Shown here: piece after piece, positions 24,154 through 32,419 of the stretch | How the letters are laid out: the number at the start of each line of letters is the position of its first letter | How positions within the stretch are numbered: the stretch's first letter is position 1 | Assembly: GCF_007665395.1 (NCBI RefSeq) | Contig: NZ_VDND01000004.1 | Span: 383,837-447,836 of the forward strand | Length of the DNA stretch: 64,000 nt | Reading direction: 5' to 3' | Source of the DNA: Pseudomonas oryzihabitans | Lineage (GTDB): Bacteria; Pseudomonadota; Gammaproteobacteria; Pseudomonadales; Pseudomonadaceae | Notes under the pieces: generated by a model | What the model was told of the DNA's origin: nothing | Databases searched by the model: none | The model's input: only the letters and a program-made list of their open reading frames with translations | Position numbers and translations under genes: made by a program

Positions 24154-25325
24154 CACCCGTGCTCGATCGGCTGCAGCACAGCCGCTATTTCACCTTGGCG
24201 GTACTGGTGTTCCTGGCCGCCTACCTGTGCATTCCCGTCGCCAAGTGGATCAACAGCTACTACTACGCGGCGATCGCCCTGCCGGCGCTGGTGCTTTTCG
24301 TCCTACGGCCGCGGGTGATCGATTGGCGTTCCCCGCTCCTGCTGCTCTGGCTGGTGTTTCTCGCCTGGTTCATCGTGCCCGGCGCACGGGCGGAGGAGGG
24401 GCAGTTCTTCAAGCACATCCTCTATGTGCTGCTGTTCGTCTTCACCGTGGCCTGCCTGGTCGATGGCGATTTCTTTCGCCGGCCGGGCTTCGTGCGGCTG
24501 GCCTTCTGGATTCTCTGCGCCTACGCCGTGGGCTCCAGCCTGGTCTTCTGGCTGACCGGCCACTACGCCGTCGGCCAGAGAGTCATCCACCTGCCCGGAC
24601 GGATCGCCAATCCCATCTATGTGAGCATCTGGATGGTGTGCCTGGGAGGACTCGCTGCACCCACCTGGATTCGCGAGCGGCGCTGGGGCGAATTGCTGGC
24701 GGCGGTGGTGATCACCATCGTCGGCATCTCCTTCGCGCTGCAGACCCGCACCGGCCTGGTCGGGATCGTCTTCCTGGCTGCATTGGGCGTGCTCTTCGCC
24801 TTTCCGCGGTTCCCGCTGCGCACCCTGGCCTTCGTCGTCCTGGTCAGCGCCCTGATCGCCGGGGTGGTCCAGGTGGTACACACCGAGGCCTGGTTCGTCG
24901 CCTTCTGGGGACGGGCCGATTCCGGTCGCATCGAGCTGTTCCACTTCATGATGAAGGATTGGCAGGCCTGCGGCTGGTGGCTGGGTTGTGGCCTGGGCTA
25001 TCAGAGCCATGACCTGCTGCATGGCACCGAGGCCATCCAGCATCCGCACAACATCTTCGTCTCCTTCGGCATCTACACCGGGCTGGTCTCGCTGCTGATC
25101 TTCGCCGTGCTGATGCTGGCCACCCTGGGCGCGGCGCTGCGGCAGCGCGATCCCTGGGGCCTCTACCTGGTGGTGGCCCTGCTGATGCTCAACTTCGACG
25201 GAGCCAAGCTGATCGGCAATCCGGACGAACTGTGGCCGCTGGTGCTGTTGCCTGCGGCGATGATCGCCGGGGCCGAGGTGCAGCGCCGCCGCAAACTGGC
25301 GCTGGGGCAGCCGCTGCCGGTCTAG
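24150..25325 (+). CDS. waaL: O-antigen ligase
   Basis: A 391-residue polytopic inner-membrane protein with about 10-12 hydrophobic segments, of the Wzy_C/O-antigen ligase family. It joins undecaprenyl-linked polysaccharide to the lipid A core in the periplasm. The large periplasmic loop before the C-terminal helices contains GLGYQSHDLLHG and QHPHNIFVSFGIYTGL (about residues 288-313), where the family His and Arg residues sit. The GTG at 24150 overlaps the upstream stop. Its end overlaps the convergent kinase-like gene by 4 bp. Confidence 0.88.
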   Translation: MTPVLDRLQHSRYFTLAVLVFLAAYLCIPVAKWINSYYYAAIALPALVLFVLRPRVIDWRSPLLLLWLVFLAWFIVPGARAEEGQFFKHILYVLLFVFTVACLVDGDFFRRPGFVRLAFWILCAYAVGSSLVFWLTGHYAVGQRVIHLPGRIANPIYVSIWMVCLGGLAAPTWIRERRWGELLAAVVITIVGISFALQTRTGLVGIVFLAALGVLFAFPRFPLRTLAFVVLVSALIAGVVQVVHTEAWFVAFWGRADSGRIELFHFMMKDWQACGWWLGCGLGYQSHDLLHGTEAIQHPHNIFVSFGIYTGLVSLLIFAVLMLATLGAALRQRDPWGLYLVVALLMLNFDGAKLIGNPDELWPLVLLPAAMIAGAEVQRRRKLALGQPLPV

Positions 25326-25963
25326 TTCTGCAGTTGGCAGTCGAGGTCGCGCCAGTCCAGCGGCTGGCGGCAGGCCTCGGCATAGGCTCGCAGGAAGGGC
25401 TCGCGGCCCGGCGCGAACAGCCAGTCGCGATCCTCGTCGTAGCGCAGCAGGTGATGGAAGTTACGCACCCGCAACCGTAGCGACAGGCGCCGCGAATGGC
25501 AGCGCAGATCGGCGATGTCGATCAGGCCCAGTTCGCCTTCGGGCGTCAGCACCACGTTGCCCAGGTGCAGCGAGCGGAAGTAGACGCCCCCGTCGTGCAG
25601 GCCGGCGATGAAGCGGCCCAGGGCCGGACGCAGTGTCTCGGCCTGCGCCGAGCCGCGCAATTGGCGCAGGGTGGCGCCGGGCAGCGGGCTGTAGTGGACC
25701 AGATCGCGCTGCAGCGAGGCGGCGCGGTAGACCGCCAGCACCGTCGGGCAGGGAATGCCGCGTTCCGCCAGCTGACGAGCGTTGTCGGCGAATCGTTGGG
25801 CGTAGGGGAACAGGGCGGCCGAGGTCAGCAGCCGCTTGCGGCGAAACAGCTTGAGGTAGCTGCCATCGGTGAGGCGCAGGACCTTGTCGCCGTGATGATC
25901 GGCTTCCACTACCTGGGCGGCGTCGCGCAGTTCGAGATAGCGCGAATGTTCGAGAGGCTTCAT
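25322..25963 (-). CDS. Kinase-like LPS-cluster protein with altered catalytic loop
   Basis: A 213-residue kinase-fold protein (position of PA4998), read opposite to its neighbours. A candidate nucleotide-binding Lys lies in SYLKLFRRKR near residue 38. The catalytic loop reads F129-R-S131-LHLG-N136, so the usual HxD has become FRS while the Asn is kept. GLIDIADL replaces the metal-binding motif and keeps Asp. It may be a pseudokinase or a divergent enzyme of LPS modification. It is the only minus-strand gene in the LPS block and converges on waaL with a 4-bp overlap. Confidence 0.8.
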   Translation of the reverse strand: MKPLEHSRYLELRDAAQVVEADHHGDKVLRLTDGSYLKLFRRKRLLTSAALFPYAQRFADNARQLAERGIPCPTVLAVYRAASLQRDLVHYSPLPGATLRQLRGSAQAETLRPALGRFIAGLHDGGVYFRSLHLGNVVLTPEGELGLIDIADLRCHSRRLSLRLRVRNFHHLLRYDEDRDWLFAPGREPFLRAYAEACRQPLDWRDLDCQLQN

Positions 25964-26080
25964 GCAGGACCCGTCAACGTCAGGGCGTGCATGTTACCCG
26001 ATGGTGGCGGGCTGTGAAGTGACCCTTACTACCTAACCACCCGCTTGTTGCTAGAATCGATTTTTTGCCGGCACCTTTAC

Positions 26081-27130
26081 ATGCGTCCAACACGCCAACT
26101 CCTGTATTTCGTCTACGGCGGTGCCCAGGCCTATCGGCAGGAGCTGAAATTCAGCCTGCTCAGTGCCTTGCACTGGCGGCAGGGCCAGGACATCGCCATC
26201 CGTATCCTCACCGATCGGCCGCAGGACTATCGCGGCTGGCCGGTGGACGTGCTGCCCGTCGAGGGGGCGACGCTCAAGGCCTGGCAGGGGCAACACGGCT
26301 ATCTGCATCGCAGCAAGGCCTGCGCCATCGCCTGGGCGTTGCCAGCCGCCGACAAGACCCTGTTTCTCGACAGCGATACCGTAGTCCAGGCGCCGCTGGC
26401 GTCACTGTTCGACGGTATCGACAGCGGGCGCGGGCTGATGGACATCGAGGAGTGGCCCTGGCGCAAGGCCCGTACCCGTCCGGAATTCGCCCGTTTTGCC
26501 GCCGCCCTGGCCGCGCGTGGCCAGGCGCCTGCGGAAGAAACCCGGCTCTATAACAGCGGCGTCTGCGGTCTGGCGCGGAGCCATCTGCCGCGGGTCGAGC
26601 GGGCCATCGCCCTGATCGACGACTGGCGTGGCCACGACGAGGAGGTCCATACCCTGGAGCAGATCGCGCTGTCGTTCAGCCTGGCGGATCTGGCCATCGG
26701 CGAGGCGCGCGGACCCATTCGCCACTACTACGCGGAAAAGCGCTTCCTGCACTTCATGCTGGCGCATTTCTTCGAGCGCTACGGTGAAGACTATTCGTCC
26801 GAACTCCAACGCCACTGGCAGGAGGTGCCCCTGACCAAGCCCCTCCCCGACGTCTGGACCCGCTTGCGGGTGAAGTGGCAACTGGCCGGACTGGACAAGC
26901 AGCGGGCGAGCCTGGGCCGCAAGCTGCTCTATGGCTGCCTGGCGCCCCAGGACAGCTACGCCCAGGCCTGTCGCCACGTCTGGTGGGAAAGGGCGTTGAG
27001 CGAGCGCCTGGGGGGCGGCGACCGCCAGGCCTTCGCCGAAGGTATCTGGCCGAACGACCTGCCACGCCCGCACCTGGCCGACGAAGCCGGCGCGGCGCTC
27101 GACTACCTGCGCACCCGGGTGCGCAGGTAG
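26081..27130 (+). CDS. GT8-like glycosyltransferase, hypothetical
   Basis: A 349-residue product from the ATG at 26081. An upstream in-frame start at 26045 is less likely because it overlaps the candidate -10 TAGAAT (26052-26057). The LFLDSDTVV motif near residue 97 is the DxD site of GT-A enzymes that act on nucleotide sugars, and YNSGVCGL near 152 fits GT8-like folds. The C-terminal half is rich in aromatic and basic residues with no known motif. No Shine-Dalgarno is visible, so the message may have a very short leader. Likely a core-oligosaccharide transferase by context; I do not recognise a named homologue. Confidence 0.75.
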   Translation: MRPTRQLLYFVYGGAQAYRQELKFSLLSALHWRQGQDIAIRILTDRPQDYRGWPVDVLPVEGATLKAWQGQHGYLHRSKACAIAWALPAADKTLFLDSDTVVQAPLASLFDGIDSGRGLMDIEEWPWRKARTRPEFARFAAALAARGQAPAEETRLYNSGVCGLARSHLPRVERAIALIDDWRGHDEEVHTLEQIALSFSLADLAIGEARGPIRHYYAEKRFLHFMLAHFFERYGEDYSSELQRHWQEVPLTKPLPDVWTRLRVKWQLAGLDKQRASLGRKLLYGCLAPQDSYAQACRHVWWERALSERLGGGDRQAFAEGIWPNDLPRPHLADEAGAALDYLRTRVRR

Positions 27131-27153
27131 CACCTCTTCAGGACTCTCTCTGC

Positions 27154-27993
27154 ATGCGAACCCTTTTTCTCGTCGTGCTCTACGGCTTGCGCCCGCGGGA
27201 TTCGGCCACCTTGCGCAGCGTGCTGGCCCAGCCCGTCGCCAGCCTGCCGGCGGACAGCGGCCTGCTGGTCTGGAACAACGGCCCCGAGGCCCTGGACGAG
27301 GCGGAGCGCCAGATCCTGCTGGCTGCGCCAGGCTGGACGCAGGTAATCATAGTGGAGGACCTCGGCAATCCCCCGCTGAGTCGGGTCTACAACCAGGCCT
27401 TGCAGCGGGGCGCCGAGCGCCTGGTGATCCTCGACCAGGACACCGTGGTGGACGGTCGCTATCTGCAGGCCCTGTCACGGCAGGCGGAGTTGCTGGTGCC
27501 CCTGGTGCTGGGCGCAGGGGCCATCCGCTATCCCCATCAGCACAAGGCGGTGGTGATCGAGGAAGGCCCGCTGGATCCCCAGGCCACCGTGACCATCAGC
27601 TCGGGACTCTGCCTGTCACGAGACCTGGCCGAGCGCCTCGCCGCGCGCCATGGCGATGTCTTCGACGAGAGATTCGCCCTCTATGGGGTCGACGTGTCCT
27701 TCTTCCTGCGGGTCCAGGCGCTGGCGCGAGAAGAGCCAGTGGAGCTGCTCTGCGCCGGGATGCTGGACCATTCGCTGTCCGAGCTGGAAACCGAAACCCC
27801 GGCCCAGCGGCGTTTTCGCGACATCGAGAAGTTCTATGTCGCCCTGCTGCTGCGCCTGCACTACAAGGGCGCCTCCCGCGGCAAGGTGCTGCGCTACCTG
27901 GGGCGGCAGCTGCTGGGCAATCGCCTCTATCTGTATGGCGTGCTGCCGCGGATGCTGCGGACCATCTTCAGCGGCCGTCATCCCCGGGCGTAA
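27154..27993 (+). CDS. GT2 family glycosyltransferase, rhamnosyltransferase-like
   Basis: A 279-residue GT-A protein. The ATG at 27154 has an AGGAC upstream (27140-27144). NPPLSRVYNQAL (about residues 71-82) and VILDQDTVVDGRYL (about 91-104, DxD) are the usual dTDP-rhamnosyltransferase features, and YGVDVSFFLRVQ near 177 the catalytic segment. In P. aeruginosa a comparable gene near waaL and msbA is wapR, which adds the core rhamnose that receives O antigen. That identity is tentative. It starts 23 bp behind the GT8-like gene and is probably in its operon. Confidence 0.75.
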   Translation: MRTLFLVVLYGLRPRDSATLRSVLAQPVASLPADSGLLVWNNGPEALDEAERQILLAAPGWTQVIIVEDLGNPPLSRVYNQALQRGAERLVILDQDTVVDGRYLQALSRQAELLVPLVLGAGAIRYPHQHKAVVIEEGPLDPQATVTISSGLCLSRDLAERLAARHGDVFDERFALYGVDVSFFLRVQALAREEPVELLCAGMLDHSLSELETETPAQRRFRDIEKFYVALLLRLHYKGASRGKVLRYLGRQLLGNRLYLYGVLPRMLRTIFSGRHPRA

Positions 27994-28011
27994 GGCCCGG
28001 TAGCGGGCGGA

Positions 28012-28110
28012 TCACAGGCGCTTGAGGCGCAAGGGCTTGCCCGGCGCATCCAGTACCTCCAGGCGCCAAAGGTCCTTGAGGTCGGCGAAGGTGGCGATGA
28101 GCGGTGGCAT
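28012..28110 (-). CDS. Candidate 32-residue small protein antisense to the msbA leader side
   Basis: The minus-strand frame from ATG 28108-28110 to TGA 28012-28014 encodes MPPLIATFADLKDLW followed by a basic tail ending LRLKRL. Codon third positions are G or C in nearly all codons, as in the real genes here, which is more than expected for a chance frame of this size in an otherwise non-coding gap. No clear Shine-Dalgarno precedes it. It could be a small protein or the remnant of a larger gene. I do not recognise it. Confidence 0.3.
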   Translation of the reverse strand: MPPLIATFADLKDLWRLEVLDAPGKPLRLKRL

Positions 28111-28214
28111 GACGGCTGTTCCAGGGCGGGGGAGGGGCAGCCTAGCGGAAAATCCCCGCGCTGGGTCAGCGGCGGGTGCGTGTTAACATGGCGCTTTTGC
28201 GTCACGACGAGACC

Positions 28215-30029
28215 ATGAGCCAAGACTCCCCTGCGCAGACTTCCAGTCTGAAGATCTATTTCCGCCTGCTCGGCTATGTGCGGCCCTACATTGGCATGTT
28301 CGCCCTGAGCATCGTCGGCTTCCTGATCTTCGCCTCCACCCAGCCGATGCTGGCCGGCATCCTCAAGTACTTCGTCGATGGCCTGAACAATCCCAATGCC
28401 TCCATGTTCCCGGGCTGGCCGCTCATCGGCGGCCTGCACCTGGTGCAGGCGGTGCCGCTGATGATCATCCTGATCGCCGCCTGGCAGGGCGTCGGCTCCT
28501 TCCTCGGCAACTACTTCCTGGCCCGGGTTTCCCTCGGCCTGGTGCACGACCTGCGGGTGGCGCTGTTCAACCACATGTTGCGCCTGCCGAATCGCTACTT
28601 CGACGCCAACAATTCCGGCCACCTGATCTCGCGGATCACCTTCAACGTCACCATGGTCACCGGCGCCGCCACCGAGGCGATCAAGGTGGTGATCCGCGAA
28701 GGCATGACCGTGGTCTTCCTGTTCGCCTCGCTGTTGTGGATGAACTGGAAGCTGACCCTGGTGATGGTGGCCATCCTGCCGCTGATCGCCCTGATGGTGA
28801 CCAGCGCCAGCCGCAAGTTCCGCAAGCAGAGCAGCAAGATCCAGTCGGCCATGGGTGACGTCACCCACATCACCTCCGAGGCCATCCAGGGCTATCGGGT
28901 GGTGCGCAGCTTCGGTGGCGAGCGTTACGAGCAGCAGCGTTTCCTCGATTCCAGCGTCGCCAACACCGACAAACAGCTGACCATGACCAAGACCGGGGCG
29001 GTCTATACGCCCATGTTGCAGCTGGTGATCTATTCGGCCATGGCGGTGCTGATGTTCCTGGTGCTCTGGCTGCGCGGCGAGGCCTCGGCCGGTGACCTGG
29101 TGGCCTACATCACCATGGCCGGCCTGCTGCCCAAGCCGATCCGTCAGCTCTCCGAGGTCAGTTCCACCATCCAGCGTGGCGTGGCCGGCGCGGAAAGCAT
29201 CTTCGAGCAGCTCGACGAACCCGCTGAGCGCGACGAAGGCCGCGAGGAGCGCGAGCGCGTCCAGGGGCGTCTGGAAGTGCGCAACCTGACCTTCCGTTAC
29301 CCGGGCACCGACAAGGCCGTGCTGGAAGGCATCGACTTCGTCGCCGAGCCCGGCCAGATGGTGGCCCTGGTGGGTCGCTCCGGGAGCGGCAAGTCGACCC
29401 TGGCCAATCTCATCCCGCGCTTCTACCAGCACGAAGAGGGCGAGATCCTCCTCGACGGCCTGGAGATCCAGGACTACCGACTGACCAACCTGCGCCGGCA
29501 CATCGCCCTGGTGACCCAGCACGTCACCCTGTTCAACGACAGCGTCACCAACAACATCGCCTATGGCGACCTCGCCGGGGCGCCCATGGAGGATGTCCAG
29601 GCAGCAGCCGAAGCGGCCTATGCCGACGAGTTCATCCAGCGCCTGCCGCAGCAATACGATACCCAGGTCGGCGAGAACGGCGTGCTGCTGTCCGGCGGTC
29701 AGCGCCAGCGGCTGGCCATCGCCCGGGCGCTGTTGAAGAATGCGCCGCTGTTGATCCTCGACGAGGCCACCTCGGCGCTGGACACCGAATCCGAGCGGCA
29801 TATCCAGGCGGCGCTGGACCGCGTCATGCAGGGCCGGACCACCCTGGTGATCGCTCACCGCCTCTCCACCATCGAGAAGGCCGACCTGATCCTGGTGATG
29901 GACCATGGCCGCATCGTCGAGCGTGGCAGCCACGGCGAGCTGCTGGCGTTGAACGGCTACTACGCCCGCCTGCATGCCAAGCAATTCGAGGAGGTCGCAC
30001 CCGCGGCACCGGCGTCCCATGCTGAATAG
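28215..30029 (+). CDS. msbA: Lipid A export ABC transporter, ATP-binding/permease
   Basis: MsbA flips lipid A-core from the inner to the outer leaflet of the inner membrane. The ATG at 28215 starts MSQDSPAQTSSLKIYFRLLG and gives 604 residues, matching the family; a frame start at 28176 adds residues not seen in relatives. The N-terminal half has six membrane segments. The nucleotide-binding domain has Walker A GRSGSGKST (about residue 393), the signature LSGGQRQR (about 495), Walker B LLILDEATSALD and the switch His in VIAHRLST. It overlaps the downstream mig-14-like gene by 11 bp. Confidence 0.97.
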   Translation: MSQDSPAQTSSLKIYFRLLGYVRPYIGMFALSIVGFLIFASTQPMLAGILKYFVDGLNNPNASMFPGWPLIGGLHLVQAVPLMIILIAAWQGVGSFLGNYFLARVSLGLVHDLRVALFNHMLRLPNRYFDANNSGHLISRITFNVTMVTGAATEAIKVVIREGMTVVFLFASLLWMNWKLTLVMVAILPLIALMVTSASRKFRKQSSKIQSAMGDVTHITSEAIQGYRVVRSFGGERYEQQRFLDSSVANTDKQLTMTKTGAVYTPMLQLVIYSAMAVLMFLVLWLRGEASAGDLVAYITMAGLLPKPIRQLSEVSSTIQRGVAGAESIFEQLDEPAERDEGREERERVQGRLEVRNLTFRYPGTDKAVLEGIDFVAEPGQMVALVGRSGSGKSTLANLIPRFYQHEEGEILLDGLEIQDYRLTNLRRHIALVTQHVTLFNDSVTNNIAYGDLAGAPMEDVQAAAEAAYADEFIQRLPQQYDTQVGENGVLLSGGQRQRLAIARALLKNAPLLILDEATSALDTESERHIQAALDRVMQGRTTLVIAHRLSTIEKADLILVMDHGRIVERGSHGELLALNGYYARLHAKQFEEVAPAAPASHAE

Positions 30030-30915
30030 AGTGCGTTTCTGGCGTGAACGCGGCTGGACCGCGATCTCCGCCGCCGACTATGCCGCCACCTGGCAGCGTC
30101 ATGGCGGCAGCGTCGCCACCCACCCCGAGGTCATCGCCCGGCTGGCCGAACTGGCCGGTATCCCGGTGCGCTACCTGGGCTGGGCCGGCGCCGATGGCTG
30201 GCAGGCCGCGGTGCCCTGCTGGGGCCGCGAACTGGCACTGTCCCGCGCGGTGCTCAAAAAGCGTCGCCAGCGCGCCCTGTTCGACCTGGGCAATGCCGAG
30301 ATCATCCTGCCCGCCGCACCGGGGGCCGCGGCCCCCCTGCGCCAGCGGGCCCGCTACCTGTCGCCGCTGTGCGACGAGCGCTTCGCCGGGCTGCGCCGAC
30401 AGAGCGAGGAACTGGCCATGCTGCGCGAGCCGGAGGCCTGGTCGAAGAAATTCCGCTACAACCAGCGACGCGAGCAGCGCCTCTTCGAAGACGCCGGCGG
30501 CCGCGCCCTGCCCATGGCCGAGCTGGACAGCGCCGAGCAGGCGCGGATCTATGCCGAGCTGTTCGAGGCGCGCTGGGGCTTCGAGGTGCCGGGCAAGGCG
30601 CGGCTGGCCGAGGTGTTCGCCCTGCTGCGCGACTTCATGACCGGTTCGGTGCTCATGCTCGGCGAGCGGCCGGTGGCCATCCAGGTGCTCTACCGGGTGG
30701 AGGCGCCGCAGTGGCTCAGCGTCGAGTACGTCAATGGCGGCGTCGATCCCAGCTGCAGCGACCTCAGTCCGGGCAGCGTCCTCACCTATCTGAACACCCA
30801 GGCGGCCTGGCAGGATGCCCGCGCCCTGGACAAGGCCCTGCGCTACTCCTTCGGCCGCGCCGATCGCGACTACAAGGACCGGTGGTGCCACCGCGTCACC
30901 GTCTTCGAGAGCTGA
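30019..30915 (+). CDS. Mig-14 family protein
   Basis: A 298-residue protein of the Mig-14 family, which has a GNAT-like fold and is linked to resistance against antimicrobial peptides in Salmonella and P. aeruginosa (PA5003). The ATG at 30019 gives the conserved MLNRVRFWRERGW start; the longer frame only reads through the msbA end. Family features include SKKFRYNQRREQRLFEDAGG (about residues 150-169) and YSFGRADRDYKDRWCH at the C-terminus. It follows msbA with an 11-bp overlap and precedes the deacetylase gene by 1 bp, so all three are co-transcribed. Confidence 0.85.
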   Translation: MLNRVRFWRERGWTAISAADYAATWQRHGGSVATHPEVIARLAELAGIPVRYLGWAGADGWQAAVPCWGRELALSRAVLKKRRQRALFDLGNAEIILPAAPGAAAPLRQRARYLSPLCDERFAGLRRQSEELAMLREPEAWSKKFRYNQRREQRLFEDAGGRALPMAELDSAEQARIYAELFEARWGFEVPGKARLAEVFALLRDFMTGSVLMLGERPVAIQVLYRVEAPQWLSVEYVNGGVDPSCSDLSPGSVLTYLNTQAAWQDARALDKALRYSFGRADRDYKDRWCHRVTVFES

Positions 30916-30916
30916 G

Positions 30917-32329
30917 ATGACCGCCCGCAAACAAGCCCTGCTCAAACGTCATCGCCGGCACAAGCGGCTGGCCCTGCTGGTCATCGCCGTGCTGCTGCTC
31001 GGCTGCCTGGCGTTGGGGCCGTGGTGGAGCGCGCCGTTGCTGGCGCTGCTGGTCTGGGTCGGGCATGAAGCCTGGTTTGCCGATCATCTCTTCTACTCGC
31101 CGCGCGACAGCTACCAGTACCAGTTTCCTGCCGACACCCTGGTCCTGGGCCTGCATCTGCAGCAGGGCCGGCTGGCCGCGGTGGAGTTGCCGCCGGGCGA
31201 GCTGACGCTGTTCCTGGAGTGCCGCCTGCGCGCCAACTGGCTTGGCCGCTTGCTCGACCCCCAGGTGCGGTTGCGCGCGGGCGACGAAGGCGATCGCCAG
31301 GACTTCGAGCGCGGCGTGGCCGGGCGGCGCTATGTCAACCTCAGTGGCTATGCCGAAGCCCTGCGGCGTGGCGAGCTGCAACTCTGGACCCGTTTCTGCC
31401 GCCTGCAGGGCGAGTTGCGCCTGCATGTGTTCGCCCAGCCGGACTTCACCAGCAAGCGGGTTATGGTCATCGCCCCCCACGCCGACGATGCCGAGCTGGC
31501 CGCCTTCGGTCTCTACAGCCAGGCCCGGGAGACCAGCATCGTCACCCTGACCCAGGGCGAGATCGAGGCCGAGTATTACCAGCGCCTCGGCCTCGACCGT
31601 CAGGCCGCCGCCCGGCTCAAGGGCCGGCTGCGCACCTGGGACAGCCTGGTCACCCCGCTGTGGGGTGGGGTGCTGCCGGAGCGTTGCTTCCAGCTGGGCT
31701 ACTACTGCCTGCAACTGCCGGCCATGCGCCAGGCGCCGGATCAAGCCTGCGGCTCCCGCGAGTCCGGCGAGAGTGACATCCGCAGCGCGCGCCGCTACAA
31801 CGCCTTCGACTTGCCCGGAGATGCCGACGGTGCGCCCACCTGGCACAACCTGGTGGCCGATCTGACCGCACTGCTGGAGCACTTCCGCCCCGAGGTGGTG
31901 GTGCTGCCGCATCCGGAGATCGATCCCCATGCCGACCACGTGGCCAGCACCCTGGCTCTGCGCGAGGCCCTGGCCGCGAGCGACTGGCAGCCCGAACTCG
32001 AGTTGCTCTACGCCAACCACCTGCACGACAACGATCGCTGGCCCATGGGCCCGGCCGAGGGCGGCATCGCCCTGCCGCCGGCCATCGAGACGCCGGCGCC
32101 CCTGGTGCCCTGGAGTCCGCTGCTGACCCCCGAGCGGCGGCTGGACAAGGCCATGGCCCTGGGCCTGCAGCATGACCTGCTGGTGCCGCTGCCGGCCAAG
32201 AAGCGCCTGCGCCGGGCGATCCAGTGGCTGCTGGCCGGACGCCGCTGGCCACGTACGGGGGAGGACGAGTTCTTCCGCAAGGCCGTGCGGCGTCACGAGC
32301 TGTTCTGGATCAACCGCCGTACACCCTGA
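30917..32329 (+). CDS. dnpA: PIG-L family de-N-acetylase
   Basis: A 470-residue protein with a basic, hydrophobic N-terminus (about residues 17-50, one or two membrane segments) and a PIG-L deacetylase domain from about residue 185. The zinc motif PHADDAELAAFG (about 187-198) and the HPEIDPHADH segment near 334-343 give the His and Asp ligands. Length, context and motifs match PA5002 (dnpA), a de-N-acetylase linked to drug tolerance and to the LPS core cluster. It is expected to remove an acetyl group from an amino sugar at the inner membrane; the substrate is not established. Confidence 0.82.
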   Translation: MTARKQALLKRHRRHKRLALLVIAVLLLGCLALGPWWSAPLLALLVWVGHEAWFADHLFYSPRDSYQYQFPADTLVLGLHLQQGRLAAVELPPGELTLFLECRLRANWLGRLLDPQVRLRAGDEGDRQDFERGVAGRRYVNLSGYAEALRRGELQLWTRFCRLQGELRLHVFAQPDFTSKRVMVIAPHADDAELAAFGLYSQARETSIVTLTQGEIEAEYYQRLGLDRQAAARLKGRLRTWDSLVTPLWGGVLPERCFQLGYYCLQLPAMRQAPDQACGSRESGESDIRSARRYNAFDLPGDADGAPTWHNLVADLTALLEHFRPEVVVLPHPEIDPHADHVASTLALREALAASDWQPELELLYANHLHDNDRWPMGPAEGGIALPPAIETPAPLVPWSPLLTPERRLDKAMALGLQHDLLVPLPAKKRLRRAIQWLLAGRRWPRTGEDEFFRKAVRRHELFWINRRTP

Positions 32330-32380
32330 TGCCGGCTAATGCCGCTGGTAGGCGCTTCCGGGGCGCCCTGGCCCCTATGC

Positions 32381-32386
32381 TATGAT
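32381..32386 (+). promoter_or_regulatory. Candidate -10 element for hldE
   Basis: TATGAT lies 33 bp before the hldE start, in the 90-bp gap after dnpA. A -35 match is weak (TTCCGG at 32356-32361, 19-bp spacing), so only the -10 is called. Confidence 0.35.
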
Positions 32387-32419
32387 CGCCGCCATTTTCG
32401 CGCTTTGGAGCCTGTCCCT

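Noticed and set aside
32339..32419. Longer hldE start at 32339
   Set aside because: The added 27 residues contain the likely -10 element and are not family-like; ATG 32420 has a ribosome site and the expected length.
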